Assembly (NCBI GenBank): GCA_009911305.1
Contig: QXXC01000019.1
Coordinates: 1 to 64,000 of the forward strand
Source of the DNA: Clostridiaceae bacterium
GTDB lineage: Bacteria > Bacillota > Clostridia > Lachnospirales > Lachnospiraceae
Length of the DNA: 64,000 nt
Reading direction: 5' to 3'
Translations under genes and position numbers: made by a program
The notes under the pieces: generated by a model
What the model was told of the DNA's origin: nothing
What the model saw: the letters and a program-made list of their open reading frames with translations, nothing else
Database searches by the model: none
Shown: one piece after another, positions 34,026-42,296 of the stretch
Layout: each line of letters opens with the position of its first letter
Numbering within the stretch: the first letter of the stretch is position 1

Positions 34026-34140
34026 CTTTCTTGCCTCCTTCTCTCCACACGGCAAGGGCAATCACCGTTTCCGGCGTTGCCCTTTCTCCGTTTTCTCTCA
34101 TATTTTCCATGACTTCCGCAATATCCGCAATCAATCCCAA
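34000..34140 (-). CDS. Small protein overlapping the late regulator
   Basis: Open frame of about 46 codons after the ParB stop; TTG at 34140 with GGAAGAGGG upstream is the best start, though weak. Helical and acidic. It overlaps the 5' end of the late regulator. Function unknown. Confidence 0.4.
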   Translation of the reverse strand: MGLIADIAEVMENMRENGERATPETVIALAVWREGGKKDGKEHEQK

Positions 34141-34145
34141 AATGT

Positions 34146-35555
34146 TCAGCCCTCTTCCCTTCTTCTCAATTCCTGAACCGTAAAGCCTATAATGCAATAG
34201 CCTTCTTCAAGTCCTGTCCAGTCTTCCCATACATATGTGACTTCTGTAACGATTTCACGCCCTGTGGTTCTTCCTGCCGTGTATTCCTGCATGATTACCG
34301 TTTCCCCTGCTCTGTACCCTTCATTCTTTAACAGATAGAATGTCAGCGTTTCACTTGCGATTTCGTTATACTTTGAAGCTGCCAGCGTGATTTCATGCAC
34401 CTTCTTTTCCGCTTCACTCGGTAACTGCTGCATTTTCTCTTCCTGCTCTCGCTCTTTTAGCTTCCTTGCCGTTTCCCGGTCAAGTGCTGCCTGCTGTTCG
34501 TTATACCGCTGTTCATCTGTCTTTCTTGCTTCCTCCCGGTTCACATAGGCATTGCAGGAAGTGACTGTGCTTTTCTTTTCGTGGCACGTTTCGTAATTAT
34601 CGCAGGAATAGCAAAGGGAAATTACATTTTCCGGCTGCGGGTCTTCGTATTCTTCCGGCTGCCCCTCTGTGGCTTCTCCTGCGTCCTCTGTTGGCATTTC
34701 TTCCGCTTCTGTGTGTTTTTCCTCACCTGAACCCGTTGCACCCGGCAGAAGGTCTTCTGTGAAGCTCATTTGTCCCGGCATTTCCTTTCCGGCTTCCTCC
34801 TGCTGCCGCATTTCCCTTGCTTCCATCAATGAAAGCGTCCCTATTTCCTCCACCCTGTCTGCCGCTTTCTCCTGTCCTTCTTCGCTCATTCCACACAACT
34901 CAACCGCTACAGAAACATTGATAATGCCCTCTTTAAAACCTTTCATCAGGCGTGGTGACAGATTGTTATAAATAGATTTATACCGCCCCAGTTGCGCTTC
35001 CGTCGTCCCGGTTATCTCTGCAAGCACTTCACGGGTCCTTCCATTCAGGTTGTATTCCTTTTTCAGCTCCTTTGCCAGTTCCTCTGCCTGAATTGCTTCC
35101 ATCATCTTTTCCCAGTCTGTTTTGTCCCGGAATCTATTTGCCATAATCAGTGCCAGACGGTCCCTCACATCTTCTTTCTTGAATACGCAAGGCACAAACC
35201 GCATTTCTTCTTTTCCTTCTTCTAACAGGGAAAGCACCGCAAGCCGTCTTCTATGCCCCGCAATTACTCTGTATTTGCCGTTTTCCGGGCGGCTTACAAG
35301 TAACGGCTGCAATATCCCCACAAGCTCAATAGAACGCTTCAATTCGTCGTCTACATGATAGAAGTTATCCTGCGACGGTATAAGGTCATGTACATCAATA
35401 TTGATAATCTCGTTTCCTTCTGCCTGCTGCGGGGCGTTGTCCTGCTGCCCCGCTGCGCTTTCCTCCTGCTGCCCTTCCGTTATCCCTTCCAGCTCCTTTG
35501 AACGGCTGTTCAATAAATACGTCAGGTTGAATTTGTTATTTGTTGCTTTCGCCAT
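34146..35555 (-). CDS. parB: ParB-like partition protein
   Basis: 469 aa from the ATG at 35555. The N-terminal ParB domain (about residues 45-150) holds VSRPENGKYRVIAGHRRRLA and a following helix-turn-helix region (about 165-235, TREVLAEITGTTEAQLGRYK). The C-terminal half is acidic, with a Cys cluster (SLCYSCDNYETCHEK) that ordinary ParB proteins lack. Immediately downstream of parA. It may mediate plasmid-like segregation or act as a phage ParB-type nuclease. Confidence 0.85.
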   Translation of the reverse strand: MAKATNNKFNLTYLLNSRSKELEGITEGQQEESAAGQQDNAPQQAEGNEIINIDVHDLIPSQDNFYHVDDELKRSIELVGILQPLLVSRPENGKYRVIAGHRRRLAVLSLLEEGKEEMRFVPCVFKKEDVRDRLALIMANRFRDKTDWEKMMEAIQAEELAKELKKEYNLNGRTREVLAEITGTTEAQLGRYKSIYNNLSPRLMKGFKEGIINVSVAVELCGMSEEGQEKAADRVEEIGTLSLMEAREMRQQEEAGKEMPGQMSFTEDLLPGATGSGEEKHTEAEEMPTEDAGEATEGQPEEYEDPQPENVISLCYSCDNYETCHEKKSTVTSCNAYVNREEARKTDEQRYNEQQAALDRETARKLKEREQEEKMQQLPSEAEKKVHEITLAASKYNEIASETLTFYLLKNEGYRAGETVIMQEYTAGRTTGREIVTEVTYVWEDWTGLEEGYCIIGFTVQELRRREEG

Positions 35556-35587
35556 CTCTTTTCCCTTCCTTTCCGTGTCCGATTCGG

Positions 35588-36352
35588 TCACATTTTCAGA
35601 TACTCTTCAACCAGCTTTTTATAGTCCTGCGCCGCCCCGCAACGGCTGGAATAAATCAAAATTGGCTTCCGTTCAAACGTGCAAGGCTTCATTTTTGCCG
35701 TGCGTCTGATATGCGTTTCAAAAAGCGGATATTTATTGCACACTTTCAGATATTCTTCCCCCTGCTGGTCTGCTTCGTTCAATCTGTCATACTGCGTAAT
35801 GAAACACCCCCGGAAGCACAATGCCTGGTTCAGCTCTTCCCGTGCGTTCTCAATCTGTTCTGTCAGTTCTTCCAGCCCGTCAAGTGAAAAGTCGTCAATC
35901 GTTATCGGCACAAGTACATCATCAGAAGCAACCAGCGCATTTATTGTTGAAATGTTAATGTCCGGGGCGTTGTCGATAATACAGAAATCATAATTCCCCG
36001 CCACCTGCTGCAATGCTCTTTTGAACCGGGTCTGCTGCGGGCGGCTCTGGTCCAGCATTACCTGTAAATTTGCCGTTGACAAGTTCATGTTTGCCGTGAT
36101 AATGTCCAGCCCCTCATAGTCCGTATGCTGAATAACTGCTGCCGTGTCAATGTTCCTGTCCGTCATTACCTCTGCAACGCCCGCTTCCTCATAACTGTGG
36201 CGGTTGAAAAACTTTGAAGCGTTGCCCTGCTTGTCATTGTCAACCAGCAGAACTTTCTTGCCGTGTACCGCTGACAAAATGTGCGCCATATTGACGCTTG
36301 AAGTTGTCTTTGCAACCCCGCCTTTTAAATTGATGATAGAAATTGTCTTCAT
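35588..36352 (-). CDS. parA: ParA-like partition ATPase
   Basis: 254 aa from the ATG at 36352 (AAGGAGG upstream). The deviant Walker A is INLKGGVAKTTSS at the N-terminus and the Walker B is DFCIIDNAPD. It pairs with the ParB gene and would segregate a replicating DNA. Its 5' leader contains the 24-bp repeat also found before the second DGR target. Confidence 0.9.
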   Translation of the reverse strand: MKTISIINLKGGVAKTTSSVNMAHILSAVHGKKVLLVDNDKQGNASKFFNRHSYEEAGVAEVMTDRNIDTAAVIQHTDYEGLDIITANMNLSTANLQVMLDQSRPQQTRFKRALQQVAGNYDFCIIDNAPDINISTINALVASDDVLVPITIDDFSLDGLEELTEQIENAREELNQALCFRGCFITQYDRLNEADQQGEEYLKVCNKYPLFETHIRRTAKMKPCTFERKPILIYSSRCGAAQDYKKLVEEYLKM

Positions 36353-36385
36353 GTGTCTTTCCTCCTTGTATCTGGTATGATATTT
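36352..36385 (-). repeat. Leader repeat before parA
   Basis: ATCATACCAGATACAAGGAG on the leftward strand, also present before the 46090 start and, as ATATCATACCAGATACAA, at about 49575-49592 rightward. It includes the ribosome site, so it may allow coordinated control of translation. Confidence 0.45.
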
Positions 36386-36402
36386 TATTTTCCCAGTATT
36401 GC

Positions 36403-36466
36403 GCCGGGCGGGAATCGAACCCACCCCGCAGGTCTTCACACCTGCTGCCCCTCTGCGGCTCCCGGC
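36403..36466 (-). ncRNA. tRNA-like intergenic RNA element 1
   Basis: On the leftward strand, 64 nt fold like a tRNA: acceptor-like stem GCCGGG/CCCGGC, D-like arm GCC...GGC, anticodon-like stem GCAGGT/ACCTGC with a 6-nt loop, and a canonical T-arm GTGGG-TTCGATT-CCCGC. The D region is too short and no CCA follows, so it is not a normal tRNA. It begins inside the last codons of the 36436-36870 gene, whose stop lies in the anticodon-like loop. Confidence 0.65.
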
Positions 36467-36870
36467 TCTTCTCTGAACAAAAACCCTTTATCTACAAGAA
36501 ACTTTATCCAGTCGCAACCCGTCACGTCTTCTTCTTTGATGAATTGATAGAACGCTTCTTTTGTTTCAACTCCGTCTGCTTTCATGAAGCGTTCTGCGTT
36601 CCTTACTGCGTTTGTTTGAAAAACGTGTTCTGCAAAGAATATCTTTTCACATTCTCCGTAATCGTTTACCCCGTATTCTCCCCGCTTCCCCGGCGTTCTC
36701 ATTAGAACCTTTACAACTGGCTTTTTACTCTTGCTTCCTATCCCCTTGCTGATAACAACCGCTTCACTGAACAACCAGCCATTCCAGCCCCTTCTTTGCT
36801 GCGAAAACTGCGTTCTGGGAACCTCTACTAATTCCCCCGGCTTCAAGCTCTTGAAATCTGCCACCTTCAT
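36436..36870 (-). CDS. Early protein, 144 aa
   Basis: The first third reads as a small SH3-like or beta domain (KPGELVEVPRTQF), the rest as helical. Its last ten codons form the 5' half of tRNA-like element 1. ATG with AAAAGGAGA. Function unknown. Confidence 0.65.
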   Translation of the reverse strand: MKVADFKSLKPGELVEVPRTQFSQQRRGWNGWLFSEAVVISKGIGSKSKKPVVKVLMRTPGKRGEYGVNDYGECEKIFFAEHVFQTNAVRNAERFMKADGVETKEAFYQFIKEEDVTGCDWIKFLVDKGFLFREEPGAAEGQQV

Positions 36871-36908
36871 GTGTCTTTTCTCCTTTTATCTGATATTTCA
36901 TTTAATGC

Positions 36909-36972
36909 GCCGGGCGGGAATCGAACCCGCCCCGCAGGTCTTCACACCTGCTGCCCCTCTGCGGCTCCCGGC
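36909..36972 (-). ncRNA. tRNA-like intergenic RNA element 2
   Basis: Identical to element 1 except one change in the T-stem (C-G here, U-G in element 1) that keeps pairing. It starts right after the TAA of the 36977-37183 gene and ends about 40 bases before the next ATG. Confidence 0.65.
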
Positions 36973-36976
36973 TCTT

Positions 36977-37183
36977 TTATGCTTCTACCGTTTCGCTTCC
37001 TGCAAAAAATACTTCCCTGCCGTCCCAGTTTTGTATTTTTGCTTTCCTTTCTTCTCTCCTGCTTTCATTACACCTTCCCGGATGGTGTATTGCTGCATAT
37101 GTGATTGTCTTTGCTGTTCTTTTTACGATTTCAAATACAACTGCGTGTTCTCCGTATCTCTTGCCTGCTTCAAATGTCCTCAT
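36977..37183 (-). CDS. Paralogue of the 1505 accessory protein, 68 aa
   Basis: Begins MRTFEAGKRYG and carries VKRTAKTITYA, matching the 1505-1729 product; both lie behind copies of the same operator-promoter cassette. Here it heads the leftward parAB group. Function unknown. Confidence 0.7.
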   Translation of the reverse strand: MRTFEAGKRYGEHAVVFEIVKRTAKTITYAAIHHPGRCNESRREERKAKIQNWDGREVFFAGSETVEA

Positions 37184-37220
37184 GTTTTTTACCTCCGTTT
37201 GCCTGATTGATTATGTATTT

Positions 37221-37305
37221 ATTATATACTTGCGCAAGTACATTTTCAATAGGCAAAGTATACAATCTTACGCAAGTATATTTGTGCAACATGTATACTT
37301 GCGTA
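37221..37305 (-). promoter_or_regulatory. Promoter/operator cassette C
   Basis: Mirror image of cassettes A and B: arms at 37294-37305 and 37269-37280 (13 bp apart), then TTGAAA (37249-37244), a 17-bp spacer with TACTTGCGCAAGTA (37227-37240) and TATAAT (37226-37221) on the leftward strand. It would drive 36977-37183, the tRNA-like elements, parA and parB. Confidence 0.85.
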
Positions 37306-37318
37306 AGATGTGCGATTT

Positions 37319-37558
37319 TCAGACAGTCAATCCGGCTTCCGCTGCCGTTATCAACGGTATGTATTCCCCGGACCCGTCAAGCTCATATGTAAAAAGAACT
37401 CTGTTTGCCCGCAAATAATGTGTACAGGCAATGTCCGTTATTGTCGCATACGTCGTCATGTACAATGCCCCTTCCTGATTCTTCCCCGCCGTTGTGATAA
37501 CCTGAATTTTATCCCCGATTTCATACGGGCTTTTTGCGCTAAATGCTGCCATCTGCAT
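37319..37558 (-). CDS. Small early protein, 79 aa
   Basis: ATG at 37558 has GGAGG nine bases upstream. Beta-rich, with KSPYEIGDKIQVITTAG suggesting a small barrel. Last gene before cassette C in the leftward early operon. Function unknown. Confidence 0.6.
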   Translation of the reverse strand: MQMAAFSAKSPYEIGDKIQVITTAGKNQEGALYMTTYATITDIACTHYLRANRVLFTYELDGSGEYIPLITAAEAGLTV

Positions 37559-37718
37559 TGTCCTTTTCCTCCATCTTCCTTTCATTCTGTTTCCTGACAT
37601 ACCACGCAACCTCCCGCAGTATGATAAATATAATCCCCGCTGCCGCTATCAAAAGAATAATTGCTACCCCTTTCAGAAAAAATCCTGCTGCTTCCGCTGT
37701 CGCTTCAATCAATATCAC
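37539..37718 (-). CDS. Single-pass membrane protein, 59 aa
   Basis: Starts at GTG 37718 with GGAGGG ten bases upstream. One strong membrane helix (KGVAIILLIAAAGIIFIIL) and a charged C-terminus. Overlaps the next gene by 20 bp. Function unknown. Confidence 0.6.
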   Translation of the reverse strand: MILIEATAEAAGFFLKGVAIILLIAAAGIIFIILREVAWYVRKQNERKMEEKDNADGSI

Positions 37719-37914
37719 TTTTGCTTTCCCTCCTGTTCTTCTCCCGCATTTGCGCCCTTGCCCGGTCAATGGAAGGTCTTATGCTGTTGATTGTCTGTAG
37801 CTGCCTTTTTAACGGCGGCTTGCGCTTCTCCTGCTGTTCTGCTGCCTGCTGCTGCCGGACCCTCTGCAATACCTCCTGTTTGCTCTGGCAATGCCTGTTC
37901 TTTCTTTTTCCCAC
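37705..37914 (-). CDS. Basic small protein, 69 aa
   Basis: GTG start with GGAGGACAGGAAA. Rich in Arg, Lys and Gln, likely nucleic-acid binding or unstructured. Overlaps the membrane-protein gene by 14 bp. Function unknown. Confidence 0.5.
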   Translation of the reverse strand: MGKRKNRHCQSKQEVLQRVRQQQAAEQQEKRKPPLKRQLQTINSIRPSIDRARAQMREKNRRESKSDID

Positions 37915-37926
37915 TTTCCTGTCCTC

Positions 37927-38457
37927 CTATCTTTTCTTCTTTCCATATCTCTTTTTCTTCTTTGTCGCCCGGCGTTTCAAGAAAACATCTTCTTTCGCCC
38001 TGACAACTTCTTTCTGTACCCGTTCGTGGTTTCTGTTGTCTTCTTCCTCCTGCACAACCTCCAAAACCTCTACCGCAGAAATAGGAAACGTATAAGTACA
38101 GCCAGGGTCATATTTTCCTGCTTCCCAGTCAGCCTTGAAGCCTTCAAAATCATCTTCATAAGCGCAAAACGGGTTATATTGTTCTGCTTCATACATGGCA
38201 AGCATTATCCTGTTATCATCTTCTTTCTTCCAGTTCCATAAATGCCAGCTTTCATGATTGTCATAGTCCCACATACTGACCCATAGTTCTAAGCCGTCCC
38301 ACAATTCATCAGCTTTCTTCATGTGTTTAAACTGATTGAATGTAAACCCCTGCCCTTTTAGTTCCTGCTGATAGTCTTTTACTTCTCTTCCTGCCGTATG
38401 AAGACGTACAAGCGCAACTTTTGGAAGATACGGCGGTTTTTCTTTTTCTATCTTCAT
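37927..38457 (-). CDS. Early protein with Lys/Arg-rich tail, 176 aa
   Basis: Globular N-terminal part rich in Trp/Tyr/Asp (about residues 40-135), then a Glu-rich segment and a C-terminal stretch ATKKKKRYGKKKR. Overlaps the upstream gene by 4 bp. No family recognised. Confidence 0.65.
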   Translation of the reverse strand: MKIEKEKPPYLPKVALVRLHTAGREVKDYQQELKGQGFTFNQFKHMKKADELWDGLELWVSMWDYDNHESWHLWNWKKEDDNRIMLAMYEAEQYNPFCAYEDDFEGFKADWEAGKYDPGCTYTFPISAVEVLEVVQEEEDNRNHERVQKEVVRAKEDVFLKRRATKKKKRYGKKKR

Positions 38458-38678
38458 CTTTCCTTCCTCCTGTCTATCCTGTAAGCAATCCGCATAATTG
38501 CTTCCATTGATTTTTTTATATTTGCGTCGGTATCTGCCGTAATGCTTAATACGTCCGCTATATCCCGCAATTCCTCTGCGGTTTCTTCGTCTGACTTTTC
38601 AGCCAGACAGTCTGTGCATATCTGCTGCCCTTCCTCCGGCAGCGTCTTTTTGCATATGATACATTTTGCCCGGCTCAT
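38454..38678 (-). CDS. Zinc-ribbon protein, 74 aa
   Basis: N-terminal CIICKK and ICTDC pairs make a four-Cys zinc ribbon; the rest is helical with RDIADVLSITADTDANI. From the ATG at 38678. Possibly DNA or RNA binding. Confidence 0.6.
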   Translation of the reverse strand: MSRAKCIICKKTLPEEGQQICTDCLAEKSDEETAEELRDIADVLSITADTDANIKKSMEAIMRIAYRIDRRKER

Positions 38679-38692
38679 GCCTGCACCTTCTT

Positions 38693-39034
38693 TCACCAAT
38701 CCTGCATTTTCTTCACTTTTTCAGTCAATGCCTTTTCCCTTTCTATCAATGCCCGGATTTCATACGGGGCAAGCCCTGTTTCCTCATACTCGAATAGCTT
38801 CTTTGCAGCCCGTACAACGCCCACATTCTGCTTTAAAACAGGTTTTCCGCTCCCCATGCTTATCTCTGTAAGCCTTTCCCTTTTCCTGCCCTTCCTGCCC
38901 CTCTGTGGCTTCTCCTGCGTCTGCTGCCGGGCTGCAATCTTCGCCCCTTGTGAAACTATGGCATTGTGCTGGATATAGCCCCGCATGGCGTTATTAGAAG
39001 TCCTCATTGCCGCTTTCGGTATCTGCTGCCGCAT
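38693..39034 (-). CDS. Early protein, 113 aa
   Basis: AGGAGGGG before ATG. Very basic N-terminal half, then a C-terminal part with KKLFEYEETGLAPYEIRALI, a motif common in small Firmicutes phage proteins of unknown role. Confidence 0.6.
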   Translation of the reverse strand: MRQQIPKAAMRTSNNAMRGYIQHNAIVSQGAKIAARQQTQEKPQRGRKGRKRERLTEISMGSGKPVLKQNVGVVRAAKKLFEYEETGLAPYEIRALIEREKALTEKVKKMQDW

Positions 39035-39050
39035 ATCCTCTGCCCCTCCT

Positions 39051-39308
39051 TTAGTGAAGCTCTTCCAGCTCTTTTTTCAGCGTTTCAATTTCTTCTTCTA
39101 CACATTGACAGATTTTCATTTTCAGGCGGTCCGTCAGTTCAAATTCTTCTTCACTCACGCCCCCGCACCACTTCCGTTTTAGCTTCACTATTACCCACTT
39201 GTATGTCCTCCCTCCCTCCCTTTTTCCGCTACACCAAAACATGAAACTTTCTAATCTCTTTATCTTCTCCAGCAATTCTCCGGCTTCTTTATATGTCTTT
39301 TCCGTCAC
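39051..39308 (-). CDS. Early protein, 85 aa
   Basis: Charged helical protein with a few Trp/Cys residues and a coiled-coil-like C-terminus. Overlaps the VRR-NUC gene by 20 bp. Function unknown. Confidence 0.55.
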   Translation of the reverse strand: MTEKTYKEAGELLEKIKRLESFMFWCSGKREGGRTYKWVIVKLKRKWCGGVSEEEFELTDRLKMKICQCVEEEIETLKKELEELH

Positions 39309-39930
39309 GCCTGCTGCCCTCCTTCCCTGCCGCTTGCCCGGTCAACTTTGCATACTCTTCAAATACCCGGCTTACAATACAGCTTCCGCAGTCTGCGCCC
39401 TCTTCCCCGCCACCGTCGAAACAATGACCGCAGCCCATAAAATCATCTGCGCCACCGTCCCGGTCAATCGTGCAAAGGTCTTCCGGCACGGGTCCTTCTA
39501 TAAAGTCTATCATCTGTATTGCCTGACTCTCGATTGCAGGATAGCCCGGAAACTGCAAATACCTTGCAATTATCCGTTCCGCTTCTTCTGCCCCGTAACA
39601 AACCGCCGTGAAATATCCCTGTTCTTTCAGTTCTTCCAGCCATTCGTCCTGGCTTTCCGTCGTTTTGTTCTTTCCGTACTTCATTTCGATATACAGCCCG
39701 TGGAAGCCGTTTCTTGCTACAGGCAAGCACAAGTCTGGCACTCCTGCTTTTACTCCCTGCCGCTTTAGGTTCGCCGCTTCCAGCGTGTTCCTGCTGCCGC
39801 CGTTCGGGATATGATGAATCAATTTTAATTCCGGGTGGCTTGCCTGCTGCCATTCGCACCACTGTATTACTGTTTCCTGTTCTGTCGCTTCGCCTCTCCT
39901 GCGGTTCTGCTGCCTTGTGTAATAGCTCAT
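39289..39930 (-). CDS. VRR-NUC family nuclease
   Basis: The VRR-NUC core lies at about residues 15-115: a Glu in TEQETVIQW, then PNGGSRN, KAGVPDLCLPV with the catalytic Asp and GLYIEMKYGK with the Glu-x-Lys. These act as structure-specific DNA nucleases in recombination or replication. The C-terminal third (Asp/Cys rich) is an unrecognised extension. Confidence 0.85.
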   Translation of the reverse strand: MSYYTRQQNRRRGEATEQETVIQWCEWQQASHPELKLIHHIPNGGSRNTLEAANLKRQGVKAGVPDLCLPVARNGFHGLYIEMKYGKNKTTESQDEWLEELKEQGYFTAVCYGAEEAERIIARYLQFPGYPAIESQAIQMIDFIEGPVPEDLCTIDRDGGADDFMGCGHCFDGGGEEGADCGSCIVSRVFEEYAKLTGQAAGKEGSRRDGKDI

Positions 39931-39935
39931 TTCCT

Positions 39936-40151
39936 CTATCTCCCTTCTGTCAGCTTCTTAACGTGTGAACTCTTAAACAGGCATGACCAGGGATTGATTA
40001 AGAAATAGCATTTCTGCGGTATGTACAAGTTAGGGTTATTCTTAAATTTTTCTTCCCCTGTTTTATGCAGTTCCCCCGTAATAACTTCATTGTCAAATAG
40101 TTTTATTGTAACGACTTTTCCCAGATACTGTTCTAAATCGCTTCTTTTCAC
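39936..40151 (-). CDS. LSm/Hfq-like small protein, 71 aa
   Basis: The pattern YLGKVVTIKLFDNEVITGEL matches the first Sm motif (three strands with the conserved G-x-L after a D/N), and the end PWSCLFKSSHVKKLTEGR fits the last strand. Likely a phage RNA-binding or ring-forming protein. Family assignment is from strand pattern. Confidence 0.55.
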   Translation of the reverse strand: MKRSDLEQYLGKVVTIKLFDNEVITGELHKTGEEKFKNNPNLYIPQKCYFLINPWSCLFKSSHVKKLTEGR

Positions 40152-40723
40152 TCTTTCACTTCCTCCCGTTCGTCAAAATGCGTCGCCATCATATCCGCAA
40201 GATGAAGCATGACTGCCAGCTTGCATTGATGAAAAGCATTGTCTAAATCGAACCCGCCGCCCCTTGCGTAAAAGTCATACTGCCCCATGTGCCACCTGAT
40301 TGCCAGAATCTCTTCTTTCGTCAAGTGCATAAACTGCAAAATCAGGATAACGGACTTTTCCCCGTGTCCGGCAGGGAAATTTCTTGTCAACTGATATTCC
40401 GGCTTTCCCTGCTGCCCCTCTACCTGCCTGTAAGCGTCTATTTTACACAAATCATGCAAAAGCCCGCAGATTGCAAGCGTTTCCAATTTATAATTCAAAG
40501 ATTCCTGCCGTTCTTCTTCCTCTGCATTTAACCTTATAAGCCGTTTAAACACATTGACTGAATGTTTTGCAAGTCCTCCGGGTTCCGCTCCGTGGTGTCG
40601 CTTGCTTGCCGGGGCTTCAAAGAATCCGTTTGCGTCCATCCATTGCAGAAGGTCATCTGCCCCCGGTCTTTTTATGTAGTTGAAATAGCCTCTGAATACC
40701 TGCATTATTTCTTCCTGCTTCAT
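40148..40723 (-). CDS. HD-domain phosphohydrolase-like protein
   Basis: 191 aa from the ATG at 40723. His in LAKHSVNV, HD pair in CGLLHDLCKID, later His in PAGHGEKSV and Asp in HLADMMA make the HD metal site. Substrate unknown; phage HD proteins are often nucleotide hydrolases. Confidence 0.8.
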   Translation of the reverse strand: MKQEEIMQVFRGYFNYIKRPGADDLLQWMDANGFFEAPASKRHHGAEPGGLAKHSVNVFKRLIRLNAEEEERQESLNYKLETLAICGLLHDLCKIDAYRQVEGQQGKPEYQLTRNFPAGHGEKSVILILQFMHLTKEEILAIRWHMGQYDFYARGGGFDLDNAFHQCKLAVMLHLADMMATHFDEREEVKE

Positions 40724-40745
40724 TCCTCTTCTTCCTCCGTTTCTT

Positions 40746-40913
40746 TCAAAACTTCTTTCTGCAATCCGGGCATAATACTTTCTTTCCCACGCTCCATCCG
40801 TTCTTCCTTGCATACTCAACAAGATACACTTTTGACGGAAGCCATTCTTTCGGTTCTCTCCTGTATTCAATGGCTTTCCCGCACTTGTCGCATGAATAGC
40901 CGCTATAAAACAT
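40746..40913 (-). CDS. Zinc-finger protein, 55 aa
   Basis: From the ATG at 40913: CDKCGK and CPDCRKK give two CxxC pairs, one zinc site. Overlaps the upstream gene by 11 bp. Function unknown. Confidence 0.6.
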   Translation of the reverse strand: MFYSGYSCDKCGKAIEYRREPKEWLPSKVYLVEYARKNGWSVGKKVLCPDCRKKF

Positions 40914-41271
40914 TCTTTCCCCCTGTTCTCTTCCTTGACAGCGTTTCAAGCTGCAAGCAAAGTCTTTGTATATTTTCATATGTCCCGCAGCTCTCGCACT
41001 CTTTCTGTCCGTAATGACCGGGGCAAGCGTCGCACTCTTCCTGTTCTGCTTTCAGCATTATTTCCGCCGTTGCTGCCTGAAAGAGTGTGTCCCCGTCAAA
41101 TTGTTTTTCCTGCGGGTCCTTTGGCTCCTGCCGCAATTCCTCTTCACTTATGCCATACTTATTTTTCAGTTTTTCATATAGCCGCCGTGCGCCCTCCTTT
41201 TCGCCGCCCACTCCCTTCTCTGCAAGTTCTTTCAGGGCTTTCAGCTTCTTTGTTGCCTGTTCTCTTGTCAT
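40903..41271 (-). CDS. DUF2786-like protein with Cys cluster
   Basis: Begins with a helix pair (EQATKKLKALKELAEKGVGG ... RLYEKLKNKYGI) like the DUF2786 domain, then a Cys-rich part (CDACPGH ... CESCGTYEN). ATG overlaps the upstream stop by 4 bp. Confidence 0.6.
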   Translation of the reverse strand: MTREQATKKLKALKELAEKGVGGEKEGARRLYEKLKNKYGISEEELRQEPKDPQEKQFDGDTLFQAATAEIMLKAEQEECDACPGHYGQKECESCGTYENIQRLCLQLETLSRKRTGGKNVL

Positions 41272-41618
41272 GCCTGCTGCCCTCCGTACACTTCCACAAG
41301 CCCGCCTTTCTCCTGTGCAAGCTCCGTTATGCCCTCTTCAAGCGCAATCTGTATTTCTTCTTTCATTCCCTCTGAAAGTCCGTATCTGCTGCCGATAAAG
41401 ATATATCTGCAATGCTTCAAAAGTTCTGCGCCTGCTGCCATTCCCTTTTTTCTTTGTTCCGGGTCCTCTTCGTCCAATACCTGCGTCAAGTACAAGTGCG
41501 GCGTTATCGGCGCATATCCGCAATCTAACGCAATCCGGGTTAATTCCCTTGCATACTCTGTGTTTCTCTCAATGTCGCCCCTGTATGGGCTGCATATGTA
41601 GCATAATTTACTTTGCAT
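41268..41618 (-). CDS. Nucleoside deoxyribosyltransferase-like protein
   Basis: 116 aa. YICSPYRGD at the N-terminus and GYAPITPHLYL are features of the deoxyribosyltransferase-like fold common in phages. It may bind or modify nucleosides. The exact catalytic residues were not confirmed. Confidence 0.65.
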   Translation of the reverse strand: MQSKLCYICSPYRGDIERNTEYARELTRIALDCGYAPITPHLYLTQVLDEEDPEQRKKGMAAGAELLKHCRYIFIGSRYGLSEGMKEEIQIALEEGITELAQEKGGLVEVYGGQQA

Positions 41619-41633
41619 TTCCCTTCCCTCCTG

Positions 41634-42296
41634 TCAGATTAAATCAAACATTGATAGCTGCGCTTTCTCTGCCTGTATTCTCCTGTCTGCGTCCGTATAA
41701 TATCCCTTGTCTATCTCTATTGCGTACCACTCAAACCGCAGTCTATGACACGCAACCGAGCAAGAACCGCTTCCGGCGTGTGTGTCAAGTATTCTGTCGC
41801 CCCGCTTTGCATATCCATTTTTCAATATCCATTCATACAGCTTCGCCGGCTTCTGCGTCGGGTGAATCGTCCCTTCTTTCAGAAGTTCCACCCGGTTCAA
41901 TGTGACAATCCTTGTGGGGCAGTCAAACGACGTGTAGGCAATTTCACAATCTGACATTGACAACCCCCGCTGCCCTTTGTCCCAGATTATCCAGCCTTTA
42001 TGTCCGGCTTTTAAGTGCTTCACAAAATAATTGCCACCCCAGATAATCTGATTTTCAGATACCCTTTCAAGCTCCCGGAAGTATTCTGCCCCCGGTATAC
42101 CTTTACTGTCCCAGTCCTTTTGTTCGTGTTCCTTCCTGCTTTGCTTTGGGTTACTGCATACTCTCTTTTTCTGTCCGTCGCAACCTATCCCATAGGGCGG
42201 GTCAACTATCGCAAGTTTAAAGAATTTATCCGGCATTTGTCGCATGACGGGCAGGCAGTCCGCATTTAAAAGCGTGTTCGGTTCATACCTCCACAA
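41634..42296 (-). CDS. DNA adenine/cytosine-N4 methyltransferase
   Basis: 220 aa from TTG 42296 with AAGGTG upstream; longer upstream frames overlap the ASCH gene and are less likely. The catalytic DPPYGIG is at about 32-38 and the SAM site DTHAGSGSCSVA near the C-terminus, with TQKPAKLYEWIL between. This order marks a beta-class enzyme. A solitary phage methylase may protect against host restriction or regulate genes. Confidence 0.85.
   Translation of the reverse strand: MWRYEPNTLLNADCLPVMRQMPDKFFKLAIVDPPYGIGCDGQKKRVCSNPKQSRKEHEQKDWDSKGIPGAEYFRELERVSENQIIWGGNYFVKHLKAGHKGWIIWDKGQRGLSMSDCEIAYTSFDCPTRIVTLNRVELLKEGTIHPTQKPAKLYEWILKNGYAKRGDRILDTHAGSGSCSVACHRLRFEWYAIEIDKGYYTDADRRIQAEKAQLSMFDLI

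Noticed and set aside
36403..36972. Normal tRNA genes
   Set aside because: The T-loop is canonical but the D-arm is too short, the anticodon-like loop has 6 or 4 nt and no CCA or acceptor extension is present.
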